Source: Agrobacterium cucumeris (GTDB lineage Bacteria > Pseudomonadota > Alphaproteobacteria > Rhizobiales > Rhizobiaceae). From it: a stretch of DNA of 64,000 nucleotides. The stretch's first letter is position 1; the number at the start of each line of letters is the position of its first letter. The stretch is taken from the NCBI RefSeq assembly GCF_030036535.1, contig NZ_CP080388.1, forward strand, positions 1,054,001-1,118,000, given 5' to 3'. This document shows, piece by piece, positions 1 through 8,593 of the stretch. The position numbers and the translations under genes are program-made. Under the pieces are notes generated by a model that ran no database searches, was not told where the DNA came from, and saw only the letters and a list, made by a program, of their open reading frames with translations.

Positions 1-50
1 GTGGGACGATCTTGCCCGGATGAGCCTTGAATTCCAGTGATCTTATCGGC

Positions 51-1091
51 CTAGGTCCAGATGCTTTCGGGCGTCAGGATTTCAAAGGGAACGATCCGCT
101 GTTCGACGGAGGATATATCGCCATTCTCGACGCGCCGTAACATCACGTCGATCAATTGCTGCGGCATCCTGTCGAGGGGAAGCGGCAGAGAGGCGGTAAT
201 CAGCCCCTCATTCAGACCCTTGCGCGTTTCCGGGCCGATATCATTGCAAACGATCTTTATGCCGCGCTGCTTTTCCATGGGCAGTTCCCGAAGTGCCCGC
301 AAAACGCCGGATATGCCACCGCCATTGACATAAATCCCCTTGAGACCGGGTTCGGAAGCGATCATGTCACGGATGATGACATAGGCATTTTCAGGCTCTT
401 CGAAGGTCAGCAGTGTTTCCGCCACCTGCAATTCAGGTGTGTTCTCGCGGATATAGGAGCGGAAGCTGGCATCCGAAACATCCTGACACTGATAGCGGTT
501 GCTGCCGATCAGCGGCACGACCACCCCCTCGCCCTTTACAGTCTGGCTGAGGAACCATGCCGCAGTCCGACCGCGTTTCCAGCTGTCGGTTCCAACAAAC
601 CCCGCGCGGCTCGCCGCCGACAGATCAGATACGTAGGTTACCACGGGAACGCCCCTGCCCCGCAGCTCGTCGATTGCCTGGCTGACGAGTGGATGATCGG
701 CCGTCACCACCGCGATCGCGCTGCAGGATTGCCCCATCTTCAGGAGATTGGCGGAAACGGCCTCCGGTGAGAGGTCGTCCTCGAACACGACATCCGGCTC
801 GATGACGCTGTCCGGCCTTTGGCGTGCAGCGATAACGATCCCCTCCGCCCACAACCGGTAGAGCGGCCGATGGGATTGTTGCAGCAGAAAACCGAGCCTG
901 TAGTGGGGCATGGCCTCACGACGGCGGTCCTTGATGGTGCCGAGACCATAAAAACCGATCTCTTCCGCGGCCTTGAGAATCTGGTCGATCGTATCCTGAC
1001 GCACGGCGGTCGAACCGTGCAGCAACCGGTTGACCGTGGAGATGCTGACACCGGCTGCCTTGGCGAGGTCGGTAATGGTCGGGCGGTTCAT
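51..1091 (-). CDS. LacI-family transcriptional regulator
   Basis: This is a 346-residue LacI/GalR-type repressor. A helix-turn-helix sits at the N-terminus (TDLAKAAGVSISTVNRLL, about residues 7-24), and a periplasmic-binding-protein-like effector domain follows from about residue 62 to the end. The length is normal for the family. It is transcribed away from the ABC sugar transporter that starts at 1240, so the two share a 148-bp intergenic region. That region holds a perfect inverted repeat that is a likely operator. The arrangement suggests it represses the neighbouring transporter and catabolic operon and responds to a sugar or sugar-like ligand. The ligand cannot be told from the sequence. 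Confidence 0.93.
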   Translation of the reverse strand: MNRPTITDLAKAAGVSISTVNRLLHGSTAVRQDTIDQILKAAEEIGFYGLGTIKDRRREAMPHYRLGFLLQQSHRPLYRLWAEGIVIAARQRPDSVIEPDVVFEDDLSPEAVSANLLKMGQSCSAIAVVTADHPLVSQAIDELRGRGVPVVTYVSDLSAASRAGFVGTDSWKRGRTAAWFLSQTVKGEGVVVPLIGSNRYQCQDVSDASFRSYIRENTPELQVAETLLTFEEPENAYVIIRDMIASEPGLKGIYVNGGGISGVLRALRELPMEKQRGIKIVCNDIGPETRKGLNEGLITASLPLPLDRMPQQLIDVMLRRVENGDISSVEQRIVPFEILTPESIWT

Positions 1092-1103
1092 GGCACCTCA
1101 CAA

Positions 1104-1137
1104 TCGTATCATCAATGAATGACATGGAATGATACGA
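1104..1137. promoter_or_regulatory. Candidate LacI-type operator: perfect 9-bp inverted repeat
   Basis: TCGTATCAT at 1104-1112 is matched exactly by its reverse complement ATGATACGA at 1129-1137, with 16 bp between the arms. It lies between the divergent LacI gene and the ABC transporter gene, closer to the regulator start. A LacI dimer usually binds a more compact palindrome, so the arms could be halves of two sites. Assignment to this regulator is inferred from position. Confidence 0.5.
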
Positions 1138-1239
1138 AATGCAACATTAAATGAAATATAAATTCCATTCTCAAGAAAATGAAAGATATAAATCATCCTG
1201 TCATTTTGGCCCATCGGGAGAATGGGCAGGGAGGAAACA

Positions 1240-2205
1240 ATGGCATTTTTCAGGAAATTTCTCATCGCGGGTGCTGCATCGCTGGTAATGGCATCCGGCG
1301 CGTTTGCGGCCAATATCGCCGTTGTCGGTGGCAAGAACGACGACGCATTCTGGAACATCATCAAAAAAGGTCTGGATGACGCACGCCTCGTGGTCGAGGC
1401 AAATGGCGGCAAGGTCAATTATCTGCGCCTGCAAACCTACGACAATTTTGCGCCCGATGTGGTGCAGCTGATCCAGACCGCCATCAGCCAGAAGGTCGAT
1501 GGTCTCGTGATCCCGAACTGGGTACCGGAAGGCGAAGACCCGGCGATCCGGGAAGCCATCAATGCCGGCATCAAGGTCATTCTCATGAATGCCGGTGGGC
1601 ACGAAAAGGCCAAGGAACTCGGCGCGATCAACTATATCGGCTCCGACGAATATCTGGCGGGTGTGGCCGGAGGCGAATATTTCGCCAAGCAGGGCAAAAA
1701 GAACGTCATCTGCGTCAATACCGTTCCGGGCGCCGCCAATCAGGAGGCGCGCTGCAAGGGCGTCATCGACGGTATCACCAAGGCCGGCGGCGCCGGCAAG
1801 CAGCTGCCGCTTCCGGCCACCAGCTTCGGCGACGCCACCGCCGTCGCCGAGGCCATCAAGGCGACATTGCTACAAGACAGCAAGATCGACGGCGTCCTGA
1901 CCATTTCGGCGGGCGATGCGGATTCGGCCGCCATCGGCGTCATGCAGGCCGGCAAGACCGAAACGGCCCTGCTCGGCACCTTCGACCTCAACCAGTCCGG
2001 CCTCGACCGGATCAAGGACGGGACGCAGGGTTTCGCAATCGACCAGCAGCCCTATCTGCAATCATTGCTGGCGGTAACGCTGCTGGCCTCGGCCATCGAT
2101 TTCGGAACCGATCTGCCGACCGCCCCACTGCTGACGGGACCGAACATCGTCGACAAATCCAACATCCAGACCACGCTTGCCGGCGTCGCCAAGGGAGCGC
2201 GTTGA
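1240..2205 (+). CDS. Sugar ABC transporter substrate-binding protein
   Basis: This is a periplasmic binding protein of the ribose/xylose (type I, Peripla_BP_4) family, about 321 residues. I place the start at the ATG at 1240 rather than 1222, because AGGGAGGA lies just upstream of it and the product then begins with a clean signal peptide (MAFFRKFLIAGAAS...) cleaved near FAA. The mature protein has the usual alternating lobes, including GLVIPNW and a C-terminal DQQPYLQS segment typical of this fold. It is the first gene of a binding protein-permease-ATPase set. The ligand is unknown, but the downstream isomerases and oxidoreductase suggest a sugar, polyol or glycoside. Confidence 0.92.
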   Translation: MAFFRKFLIAGAASLVMASGAFAANIAVVGGKNDDAFWNIIKKGLDDARLVVEANGGKVNYLRLQTYDNFAPDVVQLIQTAISQKVDGLVIPNWVPEGEDPAIREAINAGIKVILMNAGGHEKAKELGAINYIGSDEYLAGVAGGEYFAKQGKKNVICVNTVPGAANQEARCKGVIDGITKAGGAGKQLPLPATSFGDATAVAEAIKATLLQDSKIDGVLTISAGDADSAAIGVMQAGKTETALLGTFDLNQSGLDRIKDGTQGFAIDQQPYLQSLLAVTLLASAIDFGTDLPTAPLLTGPNIVDKSNIQTTLAGVAKGAR

Positions 2206-2225
2206 GCGGTTATCCGTAGCCACCT

Positions 2226-2252
2226 CCGATCCCCAAGGAAACCGGGGGTCGG
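2226..2252 (+). other. Intercistronic hairpin after the binding-protein gene
   Basis: CCGATCCCC (2226-2234) pairs with GGGGGTCGG (2244-2252) with one G-T wobble and a 9-nt loop. No T-run follows, so it looks like an mRNA-stabilising or attenuating hairpin rather than a full terminator. Such hairpins are common after binding-protein genes and raise their expression relative to the permease. Confidence 0.5.
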
Positions 2253-2310
2253 GGTTTGACGGCAAAAGGATATCCCCTCGGCACTTAGGGCCAATATTGG
2301 AGTGAACGAC

Positions 2311-3315
2311 GTGAAAAATTTCTCTTTGGGCGACCTTCTGCGCCGCCCGGAATCAGGCGCCTTTCTCGGCCTTGTTTTCGTTCTTGTCTTCTTCGTTGTC
2401 TTCGGCAGCATCGAATTCCTGAAACCGGCGGGTGCCGCAAGCTGGCTGAATGTCGCCGCCAATCTCGGCATCGTCGCCATTCCCGTCGGCCTTCTCATGA
2501 TTTCCGGCGAGCTGGACATTTCCATCGGCGCGATGATCCCGGCCGGCGCTCTGACGGTCGCCATCATCACCGGTTATTACGGCATGCCAATCTGGCTCGG
2601 CATCATCGGCGCGCTTGGCCTTGGGATGCTTGTCGGGCTGATCAACGGTTTTCTGGTGATACGGACCGTGGTGCCGTCACTGATCGTCACGCTCGGCACG
2701 CTGTTTGCGGTGCAGGGGCTAATCCTCGGCTTTTCCGTGCTTCTGACCGGCACGACCAGCGTGGCGCTTAGCCCGGCGCAATCCGGCCCCATCGCCAAAT
2801 TTCTCTTCGGACATTTCATCGGCGGCAGTTTTCAGGTCAGCATCGTCTGGTGGCTGCTGCTGACGGCGATCTATATCTTCTACGTCCATTATTCGCCCTT
2901 CGGAAACTGGATCTTCGCCATGGGCGGCGACCGCGTGAGTGCCCGCAATGCCGGCATTCCCACAGACAAGCTGACGGTGACACTTTTCGTCCTTTCCTCC
3001 GTCAGCGCCTCCTTCGTCGGGGTCTGTCAGGCAATCCTGTTCAACGTCGCCCAGGTTTCGGCCGGCATGACCTTCATCTTCAACTCCATCATCGCGGTCG
3101 TCGTGGGCGGGGTGCTGTTGACGGGCGGTTTCGGTTCGGTGATCGGCATTTTTCTCGGCACCATCACCTTCGCCATCGTCAACCAGGGCATCTATTTCAC
3201 TTCGTTTGACCGCAACTGGTCGAGCCTCATCATCGGCGTCATGCTGCTCTTGGCGGTGCTGATGAACAACACCTTTCGCGTCATGGCGCTCACCTATTCG
3301 CCGAAGAAGAAGTGA
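2311..3315 (+). CDS. Sugar ABC transporter permease
   Basis: This is an integral membrane permease of the RbsC/BPD_transp_2 family, about 334 residues, with many hydrophobic segments. The signature region GELDISIGAMIPAGAL lies near residue 71, and the C-terminal GGFGSVIGIFLGTI segment is typical of the family. Translation may start at the GTG at 2311, which has GGAG eight bases upstream, or at the in-frame GTG at 2302. It forms the membrane channel for the binding protein encoded upstream and pairs with the ATPase encoded 6 bp downstream. Confidence 0.92.
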   Translation: MKNFSLGDLLRRPESGAFLGLVFVLVFFVVFGSIEFLKPAGAASWLNVAANLGIVAIPVGLLMISGELDISIGAMIPAGALTVAIITGYYGMPIWLGIIGALGLGMLVGLINGFLVIRTVVPSLIVTLGTLFAVQGLILGFSVLLTGTTSVALSPAQSGPIAKFLFGHFIGGSFQVSIVWWLLLTAIYIFYVHYSPFGNWIFAMGGDRVSARNAGIPTDKLTVTLFVLSSVSASFVGVCQAILFNVAQVSAGMTFIFNSIIAVVVGGVLLTGGFGSVIGIFLGTITFAIVNQGIYFTSFDRNWSSLIIGVMLLLAVLMNNTFRVMALTYSPKKK

Positions 3316-3321
3316 GGCTGG

Positions 3322-4146
3322 ATGATGACCACACCCATTCTCGAACTCAGAAACGTCAACAAGTCCTTCGGTCCCATCGATGTTCTGCACGATATCTCGC
3401 TGAAGGTGCGCGCCGGCGAGGTGCTCTGCCTGCTGGGCGACAACGGTGCTGGAAAATCCACACTGATCAAGACACTGGCCGGGGTTTATCAGCCCAGTTC
3501 CGGTGAGTTGCTGATGGATGGCAAGCCGGTCGATTTCGACGGGCCGCGCGATGCGCAGCGCATGGGCATTTCCACCGTGCACCAGTTTGGCGGAACCTTT
3601 CCGCTGATGAGCATCGGCCGCTCCTTCTTCATTGGCGCAGAACCCACGAAAGGTTTCTGGCCCTTCCGGATTTACGACCGCAAGAAGGCCAATGAAATCG
3701 CCGTCAAGGCGGTGCAGGAATTCGGCATCACCCGCATCGATGACGGCGACCGCTTTATCGGCGGGCTCTCCGGCGGCGAGCGGCAATCGCTCGCCATCGC
3801 CCGCGCGGTGCATTTTGGCGCACGCGTTCTGATCCTCGACGAGCCGACGGCGGCGCTGGGCGTGAAACAGGCGTCCCATGTCCTGCGCATCGTCCTTGAA
3901 GCGCGCAAGCGGGGGATCGCGGTGATCTTCATCACCCATCAGGTCACCCACGCCATCGCCGTCGGCGACCATTTCGCCGTGCTCATCCGCGGCGCAGTCG
4001 CCGCCAATTTCCGCAAGGGCGAAAAATCCCGCGAGGAGATCACCGACCTGATGGCCGGCGGTGAGGCGCTCGCCGATCTCGGGGCTGAGGTGGAAAATTA
4101 CATGGCCAGCCATGACGGCCATCCGCCGCAGCCGCCATCCAGTTAA
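3322..4146 (+). CDS. Sugar ABC transporter ATP-binding protein (single nucleotide-binding domain)
   Basis: This is the ATPase subunit of the importer, 274 residues. Walker A is GDNGAGKST, the signature is LSGGERQSLAIARA and Walker B is VLILDEPTAAL. The protein carries one nucleotide-binding domain, whereas RbsA/MglA-type sugar ATPases carry two in tandem. It is therefore of the FrcA type and must work as a homodimer. An insertion after the first strand (SFFIGAEPTKGFWPF) is usual for the FrcA group. It starts 6 bp after the permease stop; two consecutive ATGs (3322, 3325) are possible starts. Confidence 0.92.
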   Translation: MMTTPILELRNVNKSFGPIDVLHDISLKVRAGEVLCLLGDNGAGKSTLIKTLAGVYQPSSGELLMDGKPVDFDGPRDAQRMGISTVHQFGGTFPLMSIGRSFFIGAEPTKGFWPFRIYDRKKANEIAVKAVQEFGITRIDDGDRFIGGLSGGERQSLAIARAVHFGARVLILDEPTAALGVKQASHVLRIVLEARKRGIAVIFITHQVTHAIAVGDHFAVLIRGAVAANFRKGEKSREEITDLMAGGEALADLGAEVENYMASHDGHPPQPPSS

Positions 4147-4169
4147 GACATAGAGAAGGATCAAGACCG

Positions 4170-5072
4170 ATGAAAATCGCCATCGACCCCCACATGCACC
4201 GTTTCACCAGCCTCGATGAGCTGCCCGCCAAGGTGAAGGAGCTTGGCTTCGACTGGATCGAACTCAGCCCCCGCGCCGATTTCCTCGAATGGTTCAAGGC
4301 GCCGCGTGTTTTTCCCGAGCGCATCAGGTCTTTCAAAAAGGCGCTGAAAGACGCCAATGTCGGTATCGCCTCGCTGCTGCCGATGTATCGCTGGGCCTCA
4401 AATGACGAGACCGAACGGCAGGCGGCGGTAAAACACTGGAAACGCGCCATCGAGACCGCCATCGACCTGGAGGTCGACACGATGAATTCCGAATTCGGCC
4501 GCGGACCGCATCCCGACAAGGGTTCATGTTATTGCTGCCATACCGGCTCGATGATTGAAGCCTGCGAGGACGCCTGGTGGCGCTCGATGGAAGAACTGGT
4601 GCCGATCTTCGAACGCGAAGGCATCAACCTGCATGTCGAGCCACATCCGGAAGACTGGTGCGAGACGCTGCAGCCGGCGCTCGACATCATCCGCACCGTC
4701 AATTCGAAGAACGTCAAATTCCTCTATTGCGCGCCGCACACCTTCTATTTCGGTGACGACACCAAGGCGATGCTGCGCGAAGCGAAGGATGTGCTCGCCC
4801 ATGTGCATGTGGGCGACACCTTCAACCACAAGGCCAGCTCCGGGCTTCGTTATATCCTCAACCCGCCGGGCACGCAGGCGCGGGTGCACCAGCATCTCAA
4901 TATCGGCCAGGGTGAAGTGCCATGGGACGACTTCTTCAGCACGCTTTCCGAAATCGGCTTCGACGGCATCATGACCTCCTGCGTCTTCGCCTGGGAAGAC
5001 AGGGCCGATGAATCGAGCCGGTTCATGCGCAGCAAGATGCAGGACTATATCGACCTCTATTTCAAGAAATAA
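4170..5072 (+). CDS. Sugar phosphate isomerase/epimerase-like TIM-barrel protein
   Basis: This 300-residue protein of the xylose-isomerase-like TIM-barrel superfamily (AP_endonuc_2) is presumably cytoplasmic. Barrel-strand motifs with likely metal ligands are visible: HVEPHPEDW near residue 152, YCAPHTFYFG near 188 and HVHVGDTF near 212. It lies 23 bp after the ABC ATPase and belongs to the same operon. Members isomerise or epimerise keto-sugars, or act as dehydratases on inosose-like compounds. The exact substrate cannot be assigned. It is one of three such barrels in this locus, which suggests successive rearrangements of one imported sugar. Confidence 0.88.
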   Translation: MKIAIDPHMHRFTSLDELPAKVKELGFDWIELSPRADFLEWFKAPRVFPERIRSFKKALKDANVGIASLLPMYRWASNDETERQAAVKHWKRAIETAIDLEVDTMNSEFGRGPHPDKGSCYCCHTGSMIEACEDAWWRSMEELVPIFEREGINLHVEPHPEDWCETLQPALDIIRTVNSKNVKFLYCAPHTFYFGDDTKAMLREAKDVLAHVHVGDTFNHKASSGLRYILNPPGTQARVHQHLNIGQGEVPWDDFFSTLSEIGFDGIMTSCVFAWEDRADESSRFMRSKMQDYIDLYFKK

Positions 5073-5154
5073 CGCGGCAAACCGGCGCTGAAGCTGACGC
5101 GAACCCAGCCTCCAGCCACGGCCATTCGTAACATCAAATGGAAAGACGACTGAC

Positions 5155-6327
5155 ATGATCAACGGAGAAAGACTGATTTCGCGCCCGATGCGCTGGGCCA
5201 TGGTGGGCGGCGGACGCACGGGACAGGTGGGCTACAAGCACCGCACGGGCGCCCTGCGCGACGGCAATTACCAGCTCGTCGCCGGCGCATTCGACCTCGA
5301 TGCCGAAAGAGGCCGTGACTTCGGCGTCAATCTCGGCGTTGCGGCGGAACGCTGCTATGCGGATTACAAGGCGCTGATTGCCGGCGAAACGACACGCGAA
5401 GACGGTGTTGACGTCGTCTCCATCGCCACCCCCAATTTTACCCATTACGAAATCACCAAAGCCTGCCTTGAGGCCGGGCTGCATGTCATCTGCGAAAAAC
5501 CGTTATTCTTCACCGTGGCGGAATGTGACGAGGTGGCACGGCTGGCCGAACAGAAGGGCCTGATCGTCGGCGTTACCTATGGTTTTACCGGGCACCCGCT
5601 CGTCCACCAGATGGCGGCCATGGTCAAGAAGGGAATGCTGGGCGACATCCGCATCGTCGACCTGCAATATACCCACGGCTTCAACGCCGGTGACGATGTG
5701 GACGCGGGCGAGGCCGTCAAATGGCGCACCAATCCCCGCACCGCCGGCCCGACCTTCGTGCTGGGCGATATCGGCACGCATCTTTATTATCTCTCGGAAG
5801 TCGTGCTGCCGCATATGAAGGTGGAACGCCTGCTCTGCGACCGCAAGGCTTTCATCCCCACCCGCGCGCCGCTGGAGGACCATGCCACCGTTCTGATGCA
5901 TTACGACAATGGCGCACGCGGTCGCCTCTGGGTCTCCTCCGTCAATGCCGGCAATATGGGATCGCAGCGTTACCGTTTCGTCGGCTCCAAAGCCTCGCTC
6001 GAATGGTCAGATTCTCATCCCGACCAGCTGATCTACGAGGTTCAGGGCGAACCCGGCCGCATCCTGCATCACGGCATGCCCTATCTCGAACAGGAAAGCC
6101 TCGCCATCGACCGCATGGGCGCGCTGCATACCGAAGGTCTCGGTGACAGCTGGTCGAACATCTATCTCTGGATTGCCCAGGCGATCGATGCGGCAAATCG
6201 TGGTGACAGGGTTTTTCTGAAGACCCACCATTATCCCGGCATCACGGCTGGCACCGAAGGCGTTCGCTGGCTGGAAAACTGTGTCCGCTCGGCCGATGCC
6301 GACGCCGCCTGGGTCGATTTCGCATAA
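5155..6327 (+). CDS. Gfo/Idh/MocA-family oxidoreductase
   Basis: This 390-residue NAD(P)-dependent dehydrogenase has an N-terminal Rossmann fold with glycine-rich motif MVGGGRTGQVG near residue 20 and the family EKP motif (ICEKPLFF, near residue 115). A C-terminal alpha/beta substrate domain follows, with GDIGTHLYYL containing the usual catalytic-region histidine. Relatives oxidise sugars, inositols or glycosides at a ring hydroxyl to ketones, which are then handled by TIM-barrel isomerases or dehydratases like those on either side. The gene sits 82 bp after the first isomerase in the same direction. Specificity is unknown. Confidence 0.9.
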   Translation: MINGERLISRPMRWAMVGGGRTGQVGYKHRTGALRDGNYQLVAGAFDLDAERGRDFGVNLGVAAERCYADYKALIAGETTREDGVDVVSIATPNFTHYEITKACLEAGLHVICEKPLFFTVAECDEVARLAEQKGLIVGVTYGFTGHPLVHQMAAMVKKGMLGDIRIVDLQYTHGFNAGDDVDAGEAVKWRTNPRTAGPTFVLGDIGTHLYYLSEVVLPHMKVERLLCDRKAFIPTRAPLEDHATVLMHYDNGARGRLWVSSVNAGNMGSQRYRFVGSKASLEWSDSHPDQLIYEVQGEPGRILHHGMPYLEQESLAIDRMGALHTEGLGDSWSNIYLWIAQAIDAANRGDRVFLKTHHYPGITAGTEGVRWLENCVRSADADAAWVDFA

Positions 6328-6409
6328 CCAGTTTGGGGGCGCGCCGGACCACTCTCCCGTCCTCCTCCTCATCAAGCGCGTCCCCATGCCTCTTTCGAAA
6401 GATGAAACG

Positions 6410-7351
6410 ATGAAACTCGCAATTTGTACTGATGTCATGGCAAACCTGCCCTTCACCGATATGCTCGACAAATGTGTCGCGCTCGGCGTCGAGGGCATCG
6501 AGATGACCGGCGGCGGCTGGTCCAGCGGCCCGCATTTCCGCGCGGACGAACTTCTGGCGGACAGGGGGCTGCTCAAATCCAAGCTGAAGGAAATCGAGGC
6601 CCGCGGCCTCGAAATCGCCGCGCTGAATTGCTCCGCCAATCCGCTCGATCCCGGCGACATGGGTAAGCGCCACCTTAAGGAGATGCAGGACACCATCCGG
6701 CTGGCCGGAGAGATCGGCGTGACCAAGATCGTCACAATGTCCGGCCTGCCGGAGGCAGCGCCCGGCGATACGGTGCCGAACTGGCTCGTCTACACCAAGA
6801 GCTGGCCGACCGAGATGCCGGAGCGCGACCGTTATCAATGGGAAGACCGCGCCTTCCCGCTCTGGCATGGGCTCGTGAAGCTCGCCAAGGAAGCCGGCGT
6901 CGAGAAATATGCACTCGAGAATTTCTCGGCCATGCTCGTCTGGAACCCGGAAACCCTGTTCCGCCTGCGCAACGAGGTTGGCCCGGCGGTGGGCATGAAT
7001 CTCGATCCCTCGCACCTGATGTGGATGGGTGCCGATCCCATTGCCTCTGCCCGGGCACTCGGCGGCGCGATCCACCATTGCCATGGCAAGGACACCCGCA
7101 TCGAGCGCGGGGTAGCGGATGTGAACGGCCTCCTGGAGCTGAAAGAAGTGACTGATGTAGCCAACCGCAGCTGGAACTATGTGGCTGTCGGCGCCGGCCG
7201 CGACCTGCAATGGTGGAAGGAGTTTTTCTCCGTCGTGCGCATGGCCGGCTACAATGGCTGGGTGAGCCTCGAAATGGAGGATTTCACCATGTCCACCGAG
7301 GCGGGCATCCAGTCCTCCATCGACGCCCTGCAAGCGACCATCAGCCGCTGA
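6410..7351 (+). CDS. Sugar phosphate isomerase/epimerase-like TIM-barrel protein (second copy)
   Basis: This is another xylose-isomerase-like TIM barrel, 313 residues from the ATG at 6410. The frame is open back to 6281, but there it overlaps the preceding dehydrogenase gene. The protein naturally begins MKLAICTDV, a first barrel strand, so I prefer 6410. Likely metal-site motifs include ALENFSAML, NLDPSHLMWMG and HCHGKDTRIE, and the C-terminus has VSLEMEDF. It is only distantly similar to the other two barrels here, so it probably performs a different step rather than duplicating them. Confidence 0.87.
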   Translation: MKLAICTDVMANLPFTDMLDKCVALGVEGIEMTGGGWSSGPHFRADELLADRGLLKSKLKEIEARGLEIAALNCSANPLDPGDMGKRHLKEMQDTIRLAGEIGVTKIVTMSGLPEAAPGDTVPNWLVYTKSWPTEMPERDRYQWEDRAFPLWHGLVKLAKEAGVEKYALENFSAMLVWNPETLFRLRNEVGPAVGMNLDPSHLMWMGADPIASARALGGAIHHCHGKDTRIERGVADVNGLLELKEVTDVANRSWNYVAVGAGRDLQWWKEFFSVVRMAGYNGWVSLEMEDFTMSTEAGIQSSIDALQATISR

Positions 7352-7358
7352 GACGAGC

Positions 7359-7385
7359 TCCCGGGCCGCAGAATGCGGCCCGGGA
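7359..7385 (+). other. Strong GC-rich hairpin between two operon genes
   Basis: TCCCGGGCCGC (7359-7369) and GCGGCCCGGGA (7375-7385) form an 11-bp perfect stem around the loop AGAAT. There is no T-tract, and the next gene starts 23 bp later. It is more likely an intercistronic processing or stabilising structure than a terminator. Confidence 0.6.
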
Positions 7386-7407
7386 CCAATCGCACTACGA
7401 GGATGCC

Positions 7408-8337
7408 ATGACCAACCCGATCACCATCACCACCGCTCCCTGCTGCTGGGGCGTCGATGACGTCAAAAACCCCCATCTGCCCCATTGGGAAAAGGTGCTG
7501 GATGAGGCGAAGGCCGCCGGTTTCGGCGGTCTGGAACTTGGCCCTTATGGCTATCTGCCGCTTGATCTCAAGCGCGTTTCACAGGCGCTGGACGAGCGTG
7601 GCCTGAAGATCGTTGCCGGCACGATCTTTGACGATCTGGTCTCACCTGACAACCGCGACAACCTGCTGCGCCAGACCGACGAGATCTGCGCATTGATCAC
7701 CCGCCTGCCGAAGCCGGAAACCCATACCGGCCAGCGTTTTCCCGCGCCCTATCTGACGGTGATGGACTGGGGCCATGATGAGCGGGACTATGCCGCCGGC
7801 CATTCCGACCGCGCACCACGCCTCGATGAAGCCGCGTGGCGGGGGATGGTCGAAAACATACGCGCCATCTCAACGCTTGCCCGTGACACCTATGGCGTGC
7901 GCGCCACCATCCATCCCCATGCTGGCGGCTATATCGAATTTGCCGACGAGTTGCAGCAGATCATTAAGGACATTCCCGCCGATCTTGCGGGCTTATGCCT
8001 CGATACCGGCCATATGGCCTATTCCGGCATGGACCCCGTCGCCACGCTTCGCCGTTATTGGGACCGCGTCGACTATATTCATTTCAAGGATATCGACGCC
8101 GCGGTTTTCAAGGAGGTGATGGCAGAACACATCCGCTTCTTCGACGCCTGCGCCAAGGGCGTGATGTGCCCGATCGGCCGCGGCTCTATCGATTACCCAG
8201 CGATCCGCAGCCTTCTAACTGAACTCGGTTACGGCGGTTACATCACTATCGAGCAGGAACGCGACCCGCGTAATGCCGGCAGCATTCTGAACGATCTGGC
8301 GGCCAGCAGGGCGTTTCTTGCCAAAAGCGGTTTCTGA
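7408..8337 (+). CDS. Sugar phosphate isomerase/epimerase-like TIM-barrel protein (third copy, IolE-like)
   Basis: This is a 309-residue TIM barrel of the xylose-isomerase-like superfamily. I place the start at the ATG at 7408, which has ACGAGGA upstream; the open frame reaches back to 7210 but that part overlaps the previous gene. Features include TIHPHAGGYIEF near residue 168, CLDTGHMAYSG near 196, YIHFKDID near 225 and YITIEQERDPR near the C-terminus. This order of motifs (HPH, DTGH, HFKD, EQE) resembles inosose dehydratase IolE and hydroxypyruvate-isomerase-like proteins. It is the last gene of the operon. Confidence 0.88.
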   Translation: MTNPITITTAPCCWGVDDVKNPHLPHWEKVLDEAKAAGFGGLELGPYGYLPLDLKRVSQALDERGLKIVAGTIFDDLVSPDNRDNLLRQTDEICALITRLPKPETHTGQRFPAPYLTVMDWGHDERDYAAGHSDRAPRLDEAAWRGMVENIRAISTLARDTYGVRATIHPHAGGYIEFADELQQIIKDIPADLAGLCLDTGHMAYSGMDPVATLRRYWDRVDYIHFKDIDAAVFKEVMAEHIRFFDACAKGVMCPIGRGSIDYPAIRSLLTELGYGGYITIEQERDPRNAGSILNDLAASRAFLAKSGF

Positions 8338-8513
8338 ACCGAACGGAGTAAAACCGTGACGCCCCGCGAGAGGCCGAGCCAATCGCGATCGAAATAATGG
8401 TCATTTCCGGCACATAAGAATCCTTCAGCCTGAAAACCCATGCTTTTATCCGTCACATCCATGTAAAAGCCACATTGGAATATGAGCAGAAGTTTCAGAA
8501 CGATTTAGCTTTG

Positions 8514-8542
8514 TTGACAGCAGCTTTGGGCAAATCCAAGAT
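8514..8542 (+). promoter_or_regulatory. Candidate sigma-70 promoter for the agmatine deiminase-type gene
   Basis: TTGACA at 8514-8519 is followed 17 bp later by CAAGAT at 8537-8542. The -35 box is perfect and the -10 box is weak. It lies 52 bp before the ATG at 8594 in the 256-bp gap after the sugar operon. No other structure was recognised in that gap. Confidence 0.35.
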
Positions 8543-8593
8543 GCGCACCCATAAGCTGAAGCATCGTTTTCTTTGCGTTTTCATGGTGATACG

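Noticed and set aside
2719..4164. Long antisense open frame (481 aa) on the minus strand
   Set aside because: It lies opposite the permease and ATPase genes, which have clear motifs. Its product is low-complexity and His/Asp-rich, typical of GC-rich antisense frames.
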